Origin: Rickettsia tamurae
GTDB lineage: Bacteria > Pseudomonadota > Alphaproteobacteria > Rickettsiales > Rickettsiaceae
Direction of reading: 5' to 3'
DNA: 64,000 nucleotides
NCBI RefSeq assembly: GCF_000751075.1
Contig: NZ_CCMG01000014.1
Location: 62,001-126,000, forward strand
Below are positions 48,079-58,291 of the stretch, in pieces. The notes beneath the pieces are model-generated. The model searched no databases, was not told the DNA's origin, and saw nothing but the letters and a program-made list of their open reading frames with translations. A program made the position numbers and the translations under genes. Every line of letters starts with the position of its first letter. Position 1 is the first letter of the stretch.

Positions 48079-49869
48079 ATGACCAAAGCATATAATATCA
48101 TTCATCATAAATTTGACGTAGTAGTTGTAGGTGCGGGCGGAGCAGGTCTTCGTTCTGCATTCGGTATGGCTAAAGAAGGGCTAAATACCGCCTGTATAAC
48201 TAAGCTATTTCCAACCCGTAGTCATACTGTGGCTGCTCAGGGCGGAATTAGTGCGGCTCTTGGGAATATGGGCGAAGATGATTGGCGTTGGCATATGTAT
48301 GATACGGTAAAAGGTTCTGATTGGTTAGGCGATCAGGATGCCATCGAGTATATGTGCAAAAACGCTCCCGATGCGATTTTAGAGCTTGAGCATTGCGGTG
48401 TACCTTTTTCAAGAACCGAAGAAGGAAAAATTTATCAGCGTCCTTTTGGCGGTATGACTACGGAGTACGGTAAAGGAAAAGCAGCTCAGCGTACATGTGC
48501 TGCGGCAGATCGTACGGGGCATGCCATACTTCATACTTTATATCAACAGTCACTAAAACATAAAGTGCAGTTTTTTGTTGAGTATTTTGCTATTGATTTA
48601 TTGATGGAAGATGGTGAATGTAGAGGTGTAGTTGCGTGGAATTTAGATGATGGTAGTCTGCATTGTTTTAGAGCTCATGATGTAGTGCTTGCAACGGGCG
48701 GATACGGGCGTGCTTATTTTTCGGCGACGTCTGCTCACACTTGTACGGGTGACGGGGGCGGTATGGCGATTAGAGCCGGTCTTCCACTGCAAGATATGGA
48801 ATTTGTACAGTTCCATCCGACCGGTATATATTCGGCGGGCTGCCTTATTACCGAGGGAGCAAGAGGTGAAGGGGGATATCTCGTTAATGCAAACGGAGAG
48901 CGTTTTATGGAGCGTTACGCTCCTGCTGCAAAGGATTTAGCTTCAAGAGACGTAGTTTCAAGAGCAATGACCATCGAGATTCGTGAAGGGCGAGGAGTCG
49001 GCGAGCATAAAGATCATGTATTTTTGCATTTAAATCATTTATCGCCTGAAATTTTACATAGCCGTTTGCCCGGTATCTCTGAGACGGCTAAAATTTTTGC
49101 CGGTGTGGATGTCACTAAGGAGCCGATACCGGTACTTCCTACGGTACATTATAATATGGGCGGGATACCGACTAATTACCACGGTCAAGTCATAATCAAA
49201 GACGGTACGAATCATAATAGCGTAGTAAAGGGACTCATGGCAATCGGTGAAGCGGCTTGCGTATCGGTACACGGTGCTAATAGGTTAGGATCAAATTCTT
49301 TGCTTGATTTAGTAGTGTTCGGTAGAAGCTCTGCATTAAAAGCGGCAGAGCTTATTAAGCCTGCGAGTCCTCATAGGCCTTTAAAAGAAGAAAGCCTTGA
49401 AAAGGTTATTAATAGATTCGATAAAATACGTCACGCTAACGGTAATATTTTAGTTGCAGATTTAAGGCTTAAAATGCAAAGAACTATGCAAAGCCATGCT
49501 TCGGTATTTAGAACTCAAGAGGTACTAGATGAAGGAGCAGGAATGATTAGCGAAATAAGAAGCGGCTATAAAGATATAAAAATTAACGATAAATCTTTGA
49601 TTTGGAATAGTGATTTAGTCGAAGCATTAGAACTAGATAATCTACTTGATCAAGCTTTGGTTACGGTATATTCAGCAGCTGCAAGAAAAGAAAGCAGAGG
49701 AGCTCATGCACGTGAAGATTATCCTGATCGTAATGATGGAGATTGGATGAAACATACTCTTAGCTCTATCGATGAAGCGGGTAAAGTAGTTCTTGATTAT
49801 AAACCTGTAACATTAACTACTTTAACCGATGAAATCAGTGCAATTCCACCGGCAAAAAGAGTGTATTAA
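48079..49869 (+). CDS. sdhA: Succinate dehydrogenase flavoprotein subunit
   Basis: 596 residues, the usual length. FAD-binding [15 protein letters not shown] at the N-terminus, the covalent-flavin His region [11 protein letters not shown], the substrate loop QFHPTGIY and the active-site Arg in [15 protein letters not shown] are present. It oxidises succinate to fumarate in the TCA cycle and feeds electrons to the (unlinked) SdhB. The gene is intact. Confidence 0.98.
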   Translation: MTKAYNIIHHKFDVVVVGAGGAGLRSAFGMAKEGLNTACITKLFPTRSHTVAAQGGISAALGNMGEDDWRWHMYDTVKGSDWLGDQDAIEYMCKNAPDAILELEHCGVPFSRTEEGKIYQRPFGGMTTEYGKGKAAQRTCAAADRTGHAILHTLYQQSLKHKVQFFVEYFAIDLLMEDGECRGVVAWNLDDGSLHCFRAHDVVLATGGYGRAYFSATSAHTCTGDGGGMAIRAGLPLQDMEFVQFHPTGIYSAGCLITEGARGEGGYLVNANGERFMERYAPAAKDLASRDVVSRAMTIEIREGRGVGEHKDHVFLHLNHLSPEILHSRLPGISETAKIFAGVDVTKEPIPVLPTVHYNMGGIPTNYHGQVIIKDGTNHNSVVKGLMAIGEAACVSVHGANRLGSNSLLDLVVFGRSSALKAAELIKPASPHRPLKEESLEKVINRFDKIRHANGNILVADLRLKMQRTMQSHASVFRTQEVLDEGAGMISEIRSGYKDIKINDKSLIWNSDLVEALELDNLLDQALVTVYSAAARKESRGAHAREDYPDRNDGDWMKHTLSSIDEAGKVVLDYKPVTLTTLTDEISAIPPAKRVY

Positions 49870-49881
49870 TTAATGTTCTTA

Positions 49882-49995
49882 TGTCATTCCTGCGAAAGCA
49901 GGAATCTAGAAACCTTTAATGTCATCCCGCGATTTAATCGCGGGATCCAAAAATCCTTATTTTTCTAGATCCCGCGGTCAAGCCGCGGTATGACA
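49882..49995. repeat. Family C palindromic elements (tandem) after sdhA
   Basis: A short copy (tgtcattcctgcgaaagcag ...) at 49882 adjoins a full copy from about 49920 (tgtcatcccgcg) to 49995 (ggtatgaca). Confidence 0.84.
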
Positions 49996-50016
49996 AGAAA
50001 AAAATATATATTAAAA

Positions 50017-50673
50017 ATGTTTGAGTATTTAACAAAATTCTATCCAAAAATCCTTTTTATTGTAGAGGGAACTTTGGTAACTTTAAAATATAGCGTTATT
50101 GCCGTTATATTCGGTTTAGTAATAGGGATGCTGCTCGCTATTTGTAAGGTAAATAAAAATCGTGCTTTAAGGTTTTTTGCAAATTTCTATACTTCTATTT
50201 TCAGAGGTACTCCTTTATTAATTCAATTAAGTATTATTTATTTTGCATCGCCGTATATAATAGTGGTTAAATTTAGCGTGTTTACGGCAGGTGCTATTTC
50301 TTTTTCTCTTAATTCGGGAGCGTATGTTTCCGAAGTAATCAGGGCGGGGATTAATGCGGTTGATAAAGGGCAGTTTGAAGCGGCTGAAGCTCTTGCTATT
50401 CCAAAGTTTTTAATAATGAAAGATATAATCCTGCCGCAAGCAGTTAAAAATATTTTTCCGTCATTAGTAAATGAGCTTGTAAATTTGATTAAAGAATCAG
50501 CCATTATTTCTATGCTTGGAGAAATGGATTTAATGCGTAGAGCACAAATTGTATCAATTGAAACATATAATTATTTTTTTCCAATGCTTATTGCTGCGTG
50601 CTGTTATTATATTTTAGTGATGTTAATCAGCTTTATAGCAAAAATAATTGAGAAAAAAATGATTGTTAATTAA
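50017..50673 (+). CDS. glnP: Polar amino acid (glutamine) ABC transporter permease
   Basis: 218 residues from the ATG at 50017. A longer frame from 49990 starts in the repeat and is less likely. It has five predicted membrane segments, with FIVEGTLVTLKYSVIAV at the start, FRGTPLLIQL, and the EAA loop EAAEALAIPKFLIMKDIILP that contacts the ATPase. It belongs to the His/Glu/Gln permease family. The binding protein and ATPase are elsewhere. It lies just upstream of the rpsL promoter region. Confidence 0.9.
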   Translation: MFEYLTKFYPKILFIVEGTLVTLKYSVIAVIFGLVIGMLLAICKVNKNRALRFFANFYTSIFRGTPLLIQLSIIYFASPYIIVVKFSVFTAGAISFSLNSGAYVSEVIRAGINAVDKGQFEAAEALAIPKFLIMKDIILPQAVKNIFPSLVNELVNLIKESAIISMLGEMDLMRRAQIVSIETYNYFFPMLIAACCYYILVMLISFIAKIIEKKMIVN

Positions 50674-50680
50674 AACATAC

Positions 50681-50708
50681 TTGCTTTTATGGAAAAAGTA
50701 ATTATAAT
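50681..50708 (+). promoter_or_regulatory. Candidate sigma-70 promoter of the str-rif operon
   Basis: TTGCTT (50681-50686) and TATAAT (50703-50708) are 16 bases apart, 125 bases before rpsL. A second TATAAT-like box lies about 28 bases downstream. Confidence 0.55.
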
Positions 50709-50765
50709 TTAAATTTAGTGTAATTTACAAATTCTTATAATTTGTATTTAGAAATGATTTAAAAT

Positions 50766-50793
50766 AAAGGGTGGAAGTATTTTTCCACCCTTT
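50766..50793 (+). other. Stem-loop in the rpsL leader
   Basis: AAAGGGTGGAA pairs with TTCCACCCTTT around a short T-rich loop. There is no long T-run directly after, so it is more likely a leader structure than an intrinsic terminator, though it may terminate glnP. Confidence 0.6.
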
Positions 50794-50833
50794 AATTATC
50801 GTATATATAAGTTTTTTTGGAGTATTTTTTTTA

Positions 50834-51223
50834 ATGCCGACATATAATCAATTAGTACGTTTTGGGAGAAAGTCAAAAACTCGTAAGACCAAGTCTCCTG
50901 CCTTAGAATCTAATCCTTTTAAAAGCGGTGTTTGCCTAGTTGTAAAAACCGTTACCCCTAAAAAGCCTAACTCTGCACTTCGTAAGATCGCAACGGTACG
51001 TTTAAGTAATAAAAGAACCGTAAATGCATATATTCCTGGTGAAAAGCATAGTGTAAAGGAGCATGATAGGGTATTAGTAAGAGGCGGTCAGGTTCCTGAT
51101 CTTCCGGGGGTGAAATATCATATCGTACTCGGTGCTTATGATATTGCCGGAGTTAAAGGACGTAAGCAAGGTCGTTCACGTTACGGTGCTCCTCGTAAAC
51201 AAGTTGCAGTTACAAAAAAATAA
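50834..51223 (+). CDS. rpsL: 30S ribosomal protein S12
   Basis: 129 residues from the ATG at 50834. A frame open from 50771 covers the leader hairpin and is not used. [39 protein letters not shown] and [14 protein letters not shown] are the S12 core. The [10 protein letters not shown] loop, where streptomycin-resistance changes occur, is wild-type, with Lys43 in the usual place. First gene of the str cluster. Confidence 0.97.
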
Positions 51224-51249
51224 ATTATTAGTTAGAGAGAAAAAATAAA

Positions 51250-51732
51250 ATGTCACGTCGTCATGCCGCGGAAAAGCGAGTAATTTTACCTGATATGAAA
51301 TATAACAGTATTTTATTGTCAAGATTTATCAATAATATTATGAAAGAAGGGAAGAAAGCCATTGCAGAGAAAATTGTTTATTCAGCCTTTAATAAAATTG
51401 AAAAGAAGCATAGAGTTGATCCGTATCAAACCTTTAATAATGCTATGCATAACGTGAAGCCGCATTTAGAAGTAACTTCGGTTAGGGTTGGAGGAGCTAA
51501 TTATCAAGTTCCGACGCATGTTGATGAAAGAAGAGGATATGCTCTTGCTAGCCGTTGGATTATTAATGCTGCGTCAAAACGTTCTGAAAAAATGATGATT
51601 GATAAACTTGCCGAAGAGCTGTTTGAAGCTTCTAATAATAGAGGCGTCGCCATTAAGAAGAAAGAAGATACTCATAAAATGGCTGAAGCTAATAAAGCTT
51701 TCTCTCATTTTAGCCCTAAAAAAATGAAATAA
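51250..51732 (+). CDS. rpsG: 30S ribosomal protein S7
   Basis: 160 residues, slightly longer than usual at the C-terminus. SRRHAAEKRVILPDMKYNS, KKAIAEKIVY, GGANYQVPTHVDERRG and ASRWIINAASKR mark S7, which nucleates the 30S head. It sits between rpsL and fusA with short spacers. Confidence 0.96.
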   Translation: MSRRHAAEKRVILPDMKYNSILLSRFINNIMKEGKKAIAEKIVYSAFNKIEKKHRVDPYQTFNNAMHNVKPHLEVTSVRVGGANYQVPTHVDERRGYALASRWIINAASKRSEKMMIDKLAEELFEASNNRGVAIKKKEDTHKMAEANKAFSHFSPKKMK

Positions 51733-51743
51733 GGTAGGGTATA

Positions 51744-53843
51744 ATGAGTAAAATAAATAAACTTGAGCATATTCGTAATATCGGTATATGTGCCCACATT
51801 GATGCCGGTAAAACCACAACTACCGAACGTATTTTATATTATACCGGTAAATCGCATAAAATAGGTGAAGTTCATGAGGGCGGTGCTACCATGGACTGGA
51901 TGGAACAAGAGCAAGAACGCGGTATAACCATTACCTCAGCTGCTACTACTTGTAGATGGCAAGATAAAATAATTAATATTATTGATACTCCTGGGCACGT
52001 TGACTTTACTATCGAAGTAGAGCGTTCGCTTCGTGTTCTTGACGGTGCGGTTGCAGTATTTGACGGTGTAGCAGGTGTTGAACCGCAGTCAGAAACGGTT
52101 TGGAGGCAAGCAGATAAATATAATGTTCCTAGAATGTGTTTTGTCAATAAAATGGACAGAATGGGAGCAGATTTTTATAGATGCGTTGAAATGATCAAAG
52201 ATCGTTTAGGAGCAAAACCGCTTGTTATTCAGTTGCCTGTAGGGATTGAAGAAAATTTTAAAGGTATAATTGATCTTGTTAAAATGAAAGCAGTGATTTG
52301 GAAAGATGAATCACTTGGAGCTGAGTATTTTGAAGAAGATATACCTGCCGATATGAAAGATAAAGTTGAAGAATATCGTGCTAAATTACTTGATATGGTT
52401 GTTGAGTTAGATGATCATGTTATGGAAAAATATTTATCAGGTGAAGAAGTAACAGAAGAAGAGATTAAAAGATTAATCAGAAAAGGTACTATTTCAGCAG
52501 CATTTTATCCGGTTTTATGCGGTAGTGCTTTTAAAAATAAGGGAGTACAGCCTTTACTTGATGCCGTAGTAGATTTCCTACCTTCGCCTATTGATATAGG
52601 TATAGTAAAAGGTATGGAAGTAAGTACCGGTGAAGAAAAAGATTTCCCTATTTCGGTAACTGAGCCTTTTGCAGCTTTAGCATTTAAAATTATGAATGAC
52701 CCGTTTGTTGGTTCATTAACTTTTATTAGAATATATTCAGGTAAAATTACTTCAGGAACAACTGTTATTAATACCGTAAAGAATAAAAGAGAAAAAATCG
52801 GTAGAATGCTATTAATGCATGCTAATAATCGTGAAGACGTAAAAGAAGCATCAGCAGGTGATATAGTAGCTTTAGCAGGTCTTAAAGATACTACCACCGG
52901 TGATACATTATCCGATATTGATAAGCAAGTAATCTTAGAAAGAATGGAATTTCCGGAGCCGGTAATTGAGCTTGCGGTAGAACCTAAATCAACAGCCGAT
53001 CAAGAAAAAATGGGCTTAGCACTTTCTCGTTTAGCAGCAGAAGATCCATCATTTAGAGTTTCAACTGATCATGAAACAGGACAAACAGTGATAAAAGGAA
53101 TGGGAGAACTCCATTTAGAAATTATCATTGATCGTATGAGAAGAGAGTTTAAGGTTGAAGCAAATATCGGAGCTCCTCAAGTAGCATATCGTGAAACTAT
53201 AACAAGAGCTTGCGAAATTGATTATACCCATAAGAAACAATCCGGCGGTGCAGGACAATTTGCTCGTGTAAAAATTATTTTTGAGCCTCTAAAAGAGGTA
53301 AAAGATCTAAAAGATGAAGATAAAAATAAAACTTTTGTCTTTGAAAGTAAAATCGTCGGTGGTGCCGTGCCTAAAGAATATATACCAGGTGTTGAAAAAG
53401 GTTTAAATAGTATTAGAGAAACCGGTGTTATTGCCGGTTATCCTGTGATTGATTTTAAAGTGACTTTAGTTGACGGTGCGTTTCATGATGTAGATTCTAG
53501 TGTACTTGCGTTTGAAATTGCTGCAAAGGCAGCCTTTAGAGAAGGGATGCCGAAAGGTAATCCTAAATTACTTGAGCCGATTATGAAAGTTGAAGTTATC
53601 ACTCCTGATGAATATATGGGTGATATTATAGGCGATTTAAATAGTCGTAGAGGGCAAATTCAAAGCATGGATCCAAGAGGGAATGCTCAAGTAGTTACTG
53701 CGAATGTTCCTTTAGCGGAAATGTTTGGGTATGTTAATACGCTTAGGTCTTTATCTCAAGGTAGAGCTCAGTTTAGTATGATATTTTCTCATTATGATCA
53801 AGTGCCGAGTCAGGTAGCTGATATTATTAAAGCTAAAAAATAA
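51744..53843 (+). CDS. fusA: Elongation factor G
   Basis: 699 residues, full length. G1 [16 protein letters not shown]2 [10 protein letters not shown]3 DTPGHVDFT and G4 NKMDRMGAD are intact, followed by domains II-V ending [16 protein letters not shown]. It drives translocation on the ribosome. It is normally followed by tuf; here tRNA-Trp and secE follow instead. Confidence 0.98.
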   Translation: MSKINKLEHIRNIGICAHIDAGKTTTTERILYYTGKSHKIGEVHEGGATMDWMEQEQERGITITSAATTCRWQDKIINIIDTPGHVDFTIEVERSLRVLDGAVAVFDGVAGVEPQSETVWRQADKYNVPRMCFVNKMDRMGADFYRCVEMIKDRLGAKPLVIQLPVGIEENFKGIIDLVKMKAVIWKDESLGAEYFEEDIPADMKDKVEEYRAKLLDMVVELDDHVMEKYLSGEEVTEEEIKRLIRKGTISAAFYPVLCGSAFKNKGVQPLLDAVVDFLPSPIDIGIVKGMEVSTGEEKDFPISVTEPFAALAFKIMNDPFVGSLTFIRIYSGKITSGTTVINTVKNKREKIGRMLLMHANNREDVKEASAGDIVALAGLKDTTTGDTLSDIDKQVILERMEFPEPVIELAVEPKSTADQEKMGLALSRLAAEDPSFRVSTDHETGQTVIKGMGELHLEIIIDRMRREFKVEANIGAPQVAYRETITRACEIDYTHKKQSGGAGQFARVKIIFEPLKEVKDLKDEDKNKTFVFESKIVGGAVPKEYIPGVEKGLNSIRETGVIAGYPVIDFKVTLVDGAFHDVDSSVLAFEIAAKAAFREGMPKGNPKLLEPIMKVEVITPDEYMGDIIGDLNSRRGQIQSMDPRGNAQVVTANVPLAEMFGYVNTLRSLSQGRAQFSMIFSHYDQVPSQVADIIKAKK

Positions 53844-54003
53844 TTGATGGATCTAATTAGATATAATTAATGTCATGTCTTGCAAAGGTAGATGTTGTTT
53901 TACTGTGACAGCTTATAAATTAGAAGTACCGATTATTATAGTAATTTTTTAATAATAACAAATATTTTTAATAAATTTATTGATTTTTTATTAAAAATAT
54001 GAT

Positions 54004-54079
54004 AGGAGTGTAGCTCAATTGGTAGAGCGCCGGTCTCCAAAACCGGAGGTTGCGGGTTCGATGCCTGTCGCTCCTGCCA
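54004..54079 (+). tRNA. tRNA-Trp (CCA anticodon)
   Basis: A 76-base cloverleaf with encoded CCA (54077-54079). The anticodon loop is CTCCAAA in the stem CCGGT/ACCGG. The acceptor stem AGGAGTG pairs with CGCTCCT with one G-T pair. It lies 160 bases after fusA and before secE; the gap holds no gene. Confidence 0.95.
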
Positions 54080-54130
54080 TTATAGGTTTAGAGCTTTTTT
54101 GCTATAAAATATAGAGTTTTTACAAAATTC

Positions 54131-54246
54131 GCTTATAGGGAGAAATTTGAAAGATATACTTCACCTCGAATCGCAGCATACATACTAGTACGTGAGAATT
54201 CCAGTGCTGGGTCATCGTCTCAATTGCCTCTAGAAGTAGAATTTTT
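54131..54246 (+). repeat. Diverged RPE-1 element before secE
   Basis: The translation [20 protein letters not shown] and [13 protein letters not shown] keeps the RPE-1 pattern and is open in frame with secE, though no good start codon is seen ahead of it. It is more diverged than the copies in era and prs. Confidence 0.8.
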
Positions 54247-54277
54247 TAAGAAGTCTAATAAATTACCTAACAAAAAT

Positions 54278-54478
54278 ATGTTTAAAGAATATAAAATTTA
54301 TAAGTTTTTTGACCAAGTTAAACAAGAAACTTATAAGGTAGTTTGGCCAACTAGAAAAGAGCTTGTTGCTTCAACGTTAGTAGTGGTAGTAGCAGTTTTT
54401 ATTTTTAGCTTAATTTGTTTGGTACTTGATTATAGTATACATAACATAATGCAGCTTTTGCTTAATATCGGCAAATAG
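54278..54478 (+). CDS. secE: Protein translocase subunit SecE
   Basis: 66 residues from the ATG at 54278. The frame continues upstream into an RPE-1 repeat, and a TTG in that repeat could add 18 residues. It has the SecE core [20 protein letters not shown] and one membrane helix ([19 protein letters not shown]). It stabilises the SecY channel. nusG follows 15 bases later as usual. Confidence 0.93.
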   Translation: MFKEYKIYKFFDQVKQETYKVVWPTRKELVASTLVVVVAVFIFSLICLVLDYSIHNIMQLLLNIGK

Positions 54479-54493
54479 TATAAGGAATAAATT

Positions 54494-55072
54494 GTGACAG
54501 AACAGAGTATAGATAATATATTGCCTTCTTCTGAAAAAAATGTAAAGCAGTGGTATGTGGTACATACGGCATCAGGAGCAGAGAAACGCATTAAAGAAGA
54601 TATGCTTAGAAAAATCGCTAAACAGAAAATGACAGATTTTTTTGAAGATATATTAATACCTGTTTTTGGAGTTTCTGAAGTTAAATGCGGTAAAAATGTC
54701 AAGGTAGAAAAAAAACTAATGCCGAGTTATATCTTGATAAAGATGAATATGACTGATAAATCTTGGCATTTAGTGAAAAATATATCTGGAGTAACCGGCT
54801 TTTTAGGAAGCAAAACCACGCCAAAAGCTCTTACAGAAAGTGAAATACAAAATATTTTTAATAATTTGGAAGCAGAAGCTAAAGAAGCAAAGAATTCTAA
54901 ATTGTATGAAGTTGGTGAAATAGTGACTGTTACAGATGGTCCTTTTGAAACTTTCATGGGTACAGTAGAAGAAATAGATCAAGAAAAAAATAGGTTAAAA
55001 GTTTCAGTTTCAATATTTGGTAAAGCAACTCCAATAGAACTAAATTTTAATCAAGTAAAGAAAAATGATTAA
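54494..55072 (+). CDS. nusG: Transcription termination/antitermination factor NusG
   Basis: 192 residues, starting from GTG at 54494. The NGN domain is clear ([36 protein letters not shown]) and the KOW domain is intact ([20 protein letters not shown]). It links RNA polymerase with Rho or the ribosome. Position after secE is conserved across bacteria. Confidence 0.97.
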   Translation: MTEQSIDNILPSSEKNVKQWYVVHTASGAEKRIKEDMLRKIAKQKMTDFFEDILIPVFGVSEVKCGKNVKVEKKLMPSYILIKMNMTDKSWHLVKNISGVTGFLGSKTTPKALTESEIQNIFNNLEAEAKEAKNSKLYEVGEIVTVTDGPFETFMGTVEEIDQEKNRLKVSVSIFGKATPIELNFNQVKKND

Positions 55073-55154
55073 AAGTTGGACTAAATACGGTTTATAAATT
55101 ACTTAAGCTGTATTGTACGAATGTTCAGGATGTCATTGTTGCGGGATAATGAGT

Positions 55155-55274
55155 CGTCATTGCGAGCAGCCGTGGGCTGCGTGGCAATCTAGAAGAAATA
55201 ATAAAAAAATTCTGATTTACAGAATTTTTTTCTTCCTTGCTTTGTCAAAACTTACAGCTTTTCCTCGCAATGAT
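55155..55274. repeat. Family A element between nusG and rplK
   Basis: It opens cgtcattgcgagcagccgtg and ends cctcgcaatga, with the attctg / cagaat core. A partial upstream arm (tgtcattgttgcggg) adjoins it. It stands inside an otherwise conserved operon. Confidence 0.82.
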
Positions 55275-55342
55275 GGGAAAAACGATCCATGCAATTGTTA
55301 CAAAGTAATATTAATTTAAGAGAAAAATAAGGATATTTATAA

Positions 55343-55780
55343 ATGTCTCAGAAAGCAATAAAAGGTTATATTAACTTGATAATTCCGGTTGCCGGAGCCA
55401 CTCCTGCTCCTCCTATAGGACCGGCCTTAGGACAAAGAAAAGTTAATATTGCAGCATTTTGTAAAGATTTTAATGATGCTACGCAAGGTATGGAAAAAGG
55501 AGTGCCTTTGCCGACTGTAATTACTGTTTATGAAGATAGTAGTTTTTCTTTTAAAATAAAAACTCCTCCTGCTTCTTACTTTTTAAAGAAGTATGCTAAA
55601 ATTACTAAAGGTTCTAGTGCTACTAAGAAAGAAGCCTTAGTAGGTAAAGTTACTATGGATGATTGTCGTGAAATTGCAAAGTTAAAAATGCCTGATTTAA
55701 ATACAAAAAATATTGAAGCAGCAACAAAAATTATTTGTGGTAGTGCTGCATCTATGGGACTTGAAGTGGTAGGGAATTAA
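55343..55780 (+). CDS. rplK: 50S ribosomal protein L11
   Basis: 145 residues. [44 protein letters not shown] and the C-terminal [14 protein letters not shown] mark L11, which binds the GTPase centre of 23S rRNA. rplA starts 5 bases after its stop. Confidence 0.97.
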   Translation: MSQKAIKGYINLIIPVAGATPAPPIGPALGQRKVNIAAFCKDFNDATQGMEKGVPLPTVITVYEDSSFSFKIKTPPASYFLKKYAKITKGSSATKKEALVGKVTMDDCREIAKLKMPDLNTKNIEAATKIICGSAASMGLEVVGN

Positions 55781-55785
55781 TTATT

Positions 55786-56505
55786 ATGTCAAATAAGAAA
55801 GATGTTGCCGTAAAAATTAGCGGCGGTAAAAAAATAAGAGAAGCTAGAGAAAAAGTAAAATCAGATACTTTATATAATTTAACAAATGCAGTTGAACGAT
55901 TAAAATCAGCATCATATGTTAAATTTGACCCAACCTTAGAAATAGTTATGAAGCTTGGAATTGATCCTAGGCATTCCGATCAAATGGTACGCGGTGTAGT
56001 TAATTTACCTGCCGGTACAGGCAAAACTGTAAGAGTTGCCGTTATTTGTAAAGAAGAAAGAGAAGAAGAAGCTAAAAGTGCTGGAGCAGATTTAGTAGGT
56101 TCAACAAATATCATTGATGAAATTAAATCAGGGAAAATTAATTTCGATGTATGTATAGCTACTCCCGATATGATGGCAGCTATAGGTTCAGTTGCAAGAA
56201 TTTTAGGACCAAAAGGTTTAATGCCTAACCCTAAACTTGGTACCGTAACTTTAGATATTAAAAATGCTATTAAAAATGCTAAAAGCGGTCAGGTAGAATA
56301 TAGAGCAGAGAAAGCAGGTATAATTCATGCAGGGCTTGGAAAATTATCTTTCTCAGACCAAGATTTATTAAAAAATTTAAATGCGTTTATTGAGGCAGTA
56401 ATTAAAGCAAAACCTGCCGGATTAAAAGGAAGTTATTTAAAAGCAATGTATTTATCTTCTACTATGGGAGCATCGGTACAAATAGATTTAACTAGTATAG
56501 CATAA
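55786..56505 (+). CDS. rplA: 50S ribosomal protein L1
   Basis: 239 residues. [39 protein letters not shown], and the signature [15 protein letters not shown] are those of L1. In other bacteria L1 represses the rplK-rplA message. Normal length. Confidence 0.97.
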   Translation: MSNKKDVAVKISGGKKIREAREKVKSDTLYNLTNAVERLKSASYVKFDPTLEIVMKLGIDPRHSDQMVRGVVNLPAGTGKTVRVAVICKEEREEEAKSAGADLVGSTNIIDEIKSGKINFDVCIATPDMMAAIGSVARILGPKGLMPNPKLGTVTLDIKNAIKNAKSGQVEYRAEKAGIIHAGLGKLSFSDQDLLKNLNAFIEAVIKAKPAGLKGSYLKAMYLSSTMGASVQIDLTSIA

Positions 56506-56571
56506 TTTTTATAGCCGTTTAACGGTAGTATAGTAATAATAAAAAAATTTTGTTATTTTAAGCATTTGTAT

Positions 56572-56592
56572 CAGTTTAAATATATTAAACTG
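56572..56592 (+). other. Hairpin in the rplJ leader
   Basis: CAGTTTAA pairs with TTAAACTG around ATATA, close ahead of the AAGGAG ribosome site of rplJ. Its position fits an L10 autoregulatory leader, but that is a guess. Confidence 0.4.
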
Positions 56593-56615
56593 TATTATAA
56601 AAGGAGAATTAAAAG

Positions 56616-57125
56616 GTGTTAAGATCAGAAAAATCGGTAGCAGTAGAGGATATTGTAAATATTTATAAAGAATCGCCCTCTGTAATTATTACTCATTATC
56701 ACGGGTTAACCGTTAGTCAAGTGAGTTCGCTTAGAGAATCACTTAAATCTAAAGAAGCAGGTTTTAAAGTAGTTAAAAATACTTTAGCAAAAATAGCTGC
56801 AAATCAAACAGGGCTTGATAGTATTGCTAATTTATTTGCGGGCCCTACTGCTATTGTTTATTCTAAAGAACCGGTTGAGATGGCAAAATTAGTAGTTAAT
56901 TTTGCTAAGGCTAATGATAATCTTAAGATTATTGGTGGAATAGTCGATAATCACGTATTAGATGAAAATTCAATAAAAGAACTTTCTAAGCTACCTTCAC
57001 TTAACGAGCTTAGAGGTAAAATTGTTGGGTTATTACAAGCACCGGCTACTAAGTTTGTAGGTGTTTTACAAGCTCCGTCTTCGAGTATAGCGAGAGTAAT
57101 ACAAGCACATGCTAGTAAAAATTAA
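56616..57125 (+). CDS. rplJ: 50S ribosomal protein L10
   Basis: 169 residues from a GTG start, with AAGGAG 10 bases upstream. [40 protein letters not shown] and [19 protein letters not shown] are L10. It forms the stalk base with L7/L12. Separated from rplL by a repeat of nearly 200 bases, unusually long for this pair. Confidence 0.96.
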   Translation: MLRSEKSVAVEDIVNIYKESPSVIITHYHGLTVSQVSSLRESLKSKEAGFKVVKNTLAKIAANQTGLDSIANLFAGPTAIVYSKEPVEMAKLVVNFAKANDNLKIIGGIVDNHVLDENSIKELSKLPSLNELRGKIVGLLQAPATKFVGVLQAPSSSIARVIQAHASKN

Positions 57126-57133
57126 CTTAAAGG

Positions 57134-57285
57134 TTACTGCATCAGATATTTTAATTGATAATTAAAGAGCTTTTATAGTGAAAATTAATAAGATTTTTGT
57201 CGAAATAATTGTTCTTATTTTAAAAAAATCTTATAATTTGTAGCAAAAAAGAATTTAATTAACCTTAAAATACCTGATGCAGTAA
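57134..57285 (+). repeat. Family F element 1, between rplJ and rplL
   Basis: Outer inverted arms of 20 bases (57134-57153 and 57266-57285, one mismatch) enclose a core at 57177-57243, whose ends read aaaattaataagattttt and aatcttataattt. Confidence 0.82.
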
Positions 57286-57322
57286 TCTCTCAATATAAAA
57301 AAAAAGTAAAAAGGAAAAAATT

Positions 57323-57700
57323 ATGGCAGATTTAGCTAAAATTGAAGAACAATTATCATCATTAACATTAATGCAAGCAGCTGAGCTTGTGAAAATGCTA
57401 GAAGAAAAATGGGGTGTATCTGCAGCAGCACCTGTAGCTGTAGCAGCCGCTGGCACTGCAGCTCCTGCGGCTGAGGCAGCTGCTGAAAAAACTGAGTTTG
57501 AAGTAATTTTAACAGCTGTCGGTGACAAGAAAGTTGAAGTAATTAAAGTTGTGAAAGATATCACGGGTCTTGGTTTAATTGAAGCTAAGAAATTAGTTGA
57601 TGAAGCTCCAAAGCCGATTAAAAGCAATGTGAAAAAAGCAGAAGCTGAAGAAATCAAAGGTAAGTTAGAAGCTGCTGGAGCAAAAGTTGAATTAAAATAA
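57323..57700 (+). CDS. rplL: 50S ribosomal protein L7/L12
   Basis: 125 residues: N-terminal dimerisation helix ([18 protein letters not shown]), an Ala/Pro-rich hinge, and the C-terminal domain with [20 protein letters not shown] and [15 protein letters not shown]. It recruits translation factors. The message context is unusual because repeats lie on both sides. Confidence 0.97.
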   Translation: MADLAKIEEQLSSLTLMQAAELVKMLEEKWGVSAAAPVAVAAAGTAAPAAEAAAEKTEFEVILTAVGDKKVEVIKVVKDITGLGLIEAKKLVDEAPKPIKSNVKKAEAEEIKGKLEAAGAKVELK

Positions 57701-57712
57701 TTATTTCTGCAC

Positions 57713-57873
57713 TAGGTTCTGTAAAGAAAAGTTAAATTATTCGTATTTTTAGATATTTTTAAGTAAAAATTAATAAGATTCTTGCTGGAACAGTTATTTC
57801 TATTCAAAAAAAATCTTATTATTTTCAATAAAAAACAACTAAATATAGATTAATTTTTCTTTACAGGACCTAA
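57713..57873 (+). repeat. Family F element 2, downstream of rplL
   Basis: Outer arms aggttctgtaaagaaaa (57713-57737 region) and tttctttacaggacct (57850-57873 region) surround a core at 57761-57829, similar to the core of element 1. Confidence 0.82.
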
Positions 57874-57930
57874 TGTTTTTTGCATTATAGATGAAATATT
57901 TTATAGCTTTAAATTAAATTCTTAAAATCT

Positions 57931-57975
57931 AAAAAGCCTTATTTTAGTAATTAAATTTGAATAAGGCTTTTTTGT
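57931..57975 (+). terminator. Rho-independent terminator between rplL and rpoB
   Basis: AAAAAGCCTTAT (57931-57942) pairs perfectly with ATAAGGCTTTTT (57961-57972), followed by more T. It lies 230 bases after rplL and over 300 bases before rpoB, so it may end or attenuate the ribosomal protein message. Confidence 0.8.
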
Positions 57976-58098
57976 TTAAAAATTATTTTAAAGCTAATTT
58001 AAGTTATTTTTTTGAAATAGGATAAAGCTAAAATCTTATTAATTAAAATAATTTTGTTAACGTACCATACGTCTAGAAATTTAAATTATTGAAATTTT

Positions 58099-58254
58099 CT
58101 AGGTTCTGTGAACATTTATAATTGATTTTTAGTGAAAATTAATAAGATTTTTGGGAGTATAGTTGTTACTATTTCAAAGAAATCTTATAATTTATAGCTA
58201 AAAAGAGCTATAATTATGATTATTCTATTATAAAGTGCATAGGACCTAATCACT
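58099..58254 (+). repeat. Family F element 3, upstream of rpoB
   Basis: Outer arms ctaggttctgtgaac and gcataggacctaa enclose a core at 58131-58199 that nearly matches elements 1 and 2. Confidence 0.8.
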
Positions 58255-58291
58255 TCAATACGGGCAGTAATTTTATCAGTCAGGAGATTAT

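Noticed and set aside
49990-50016. Upstream start for glnP
   Set aside because: The extra nine codons come from a family C repeat; the ATG at 50017 gives the expected protein length.
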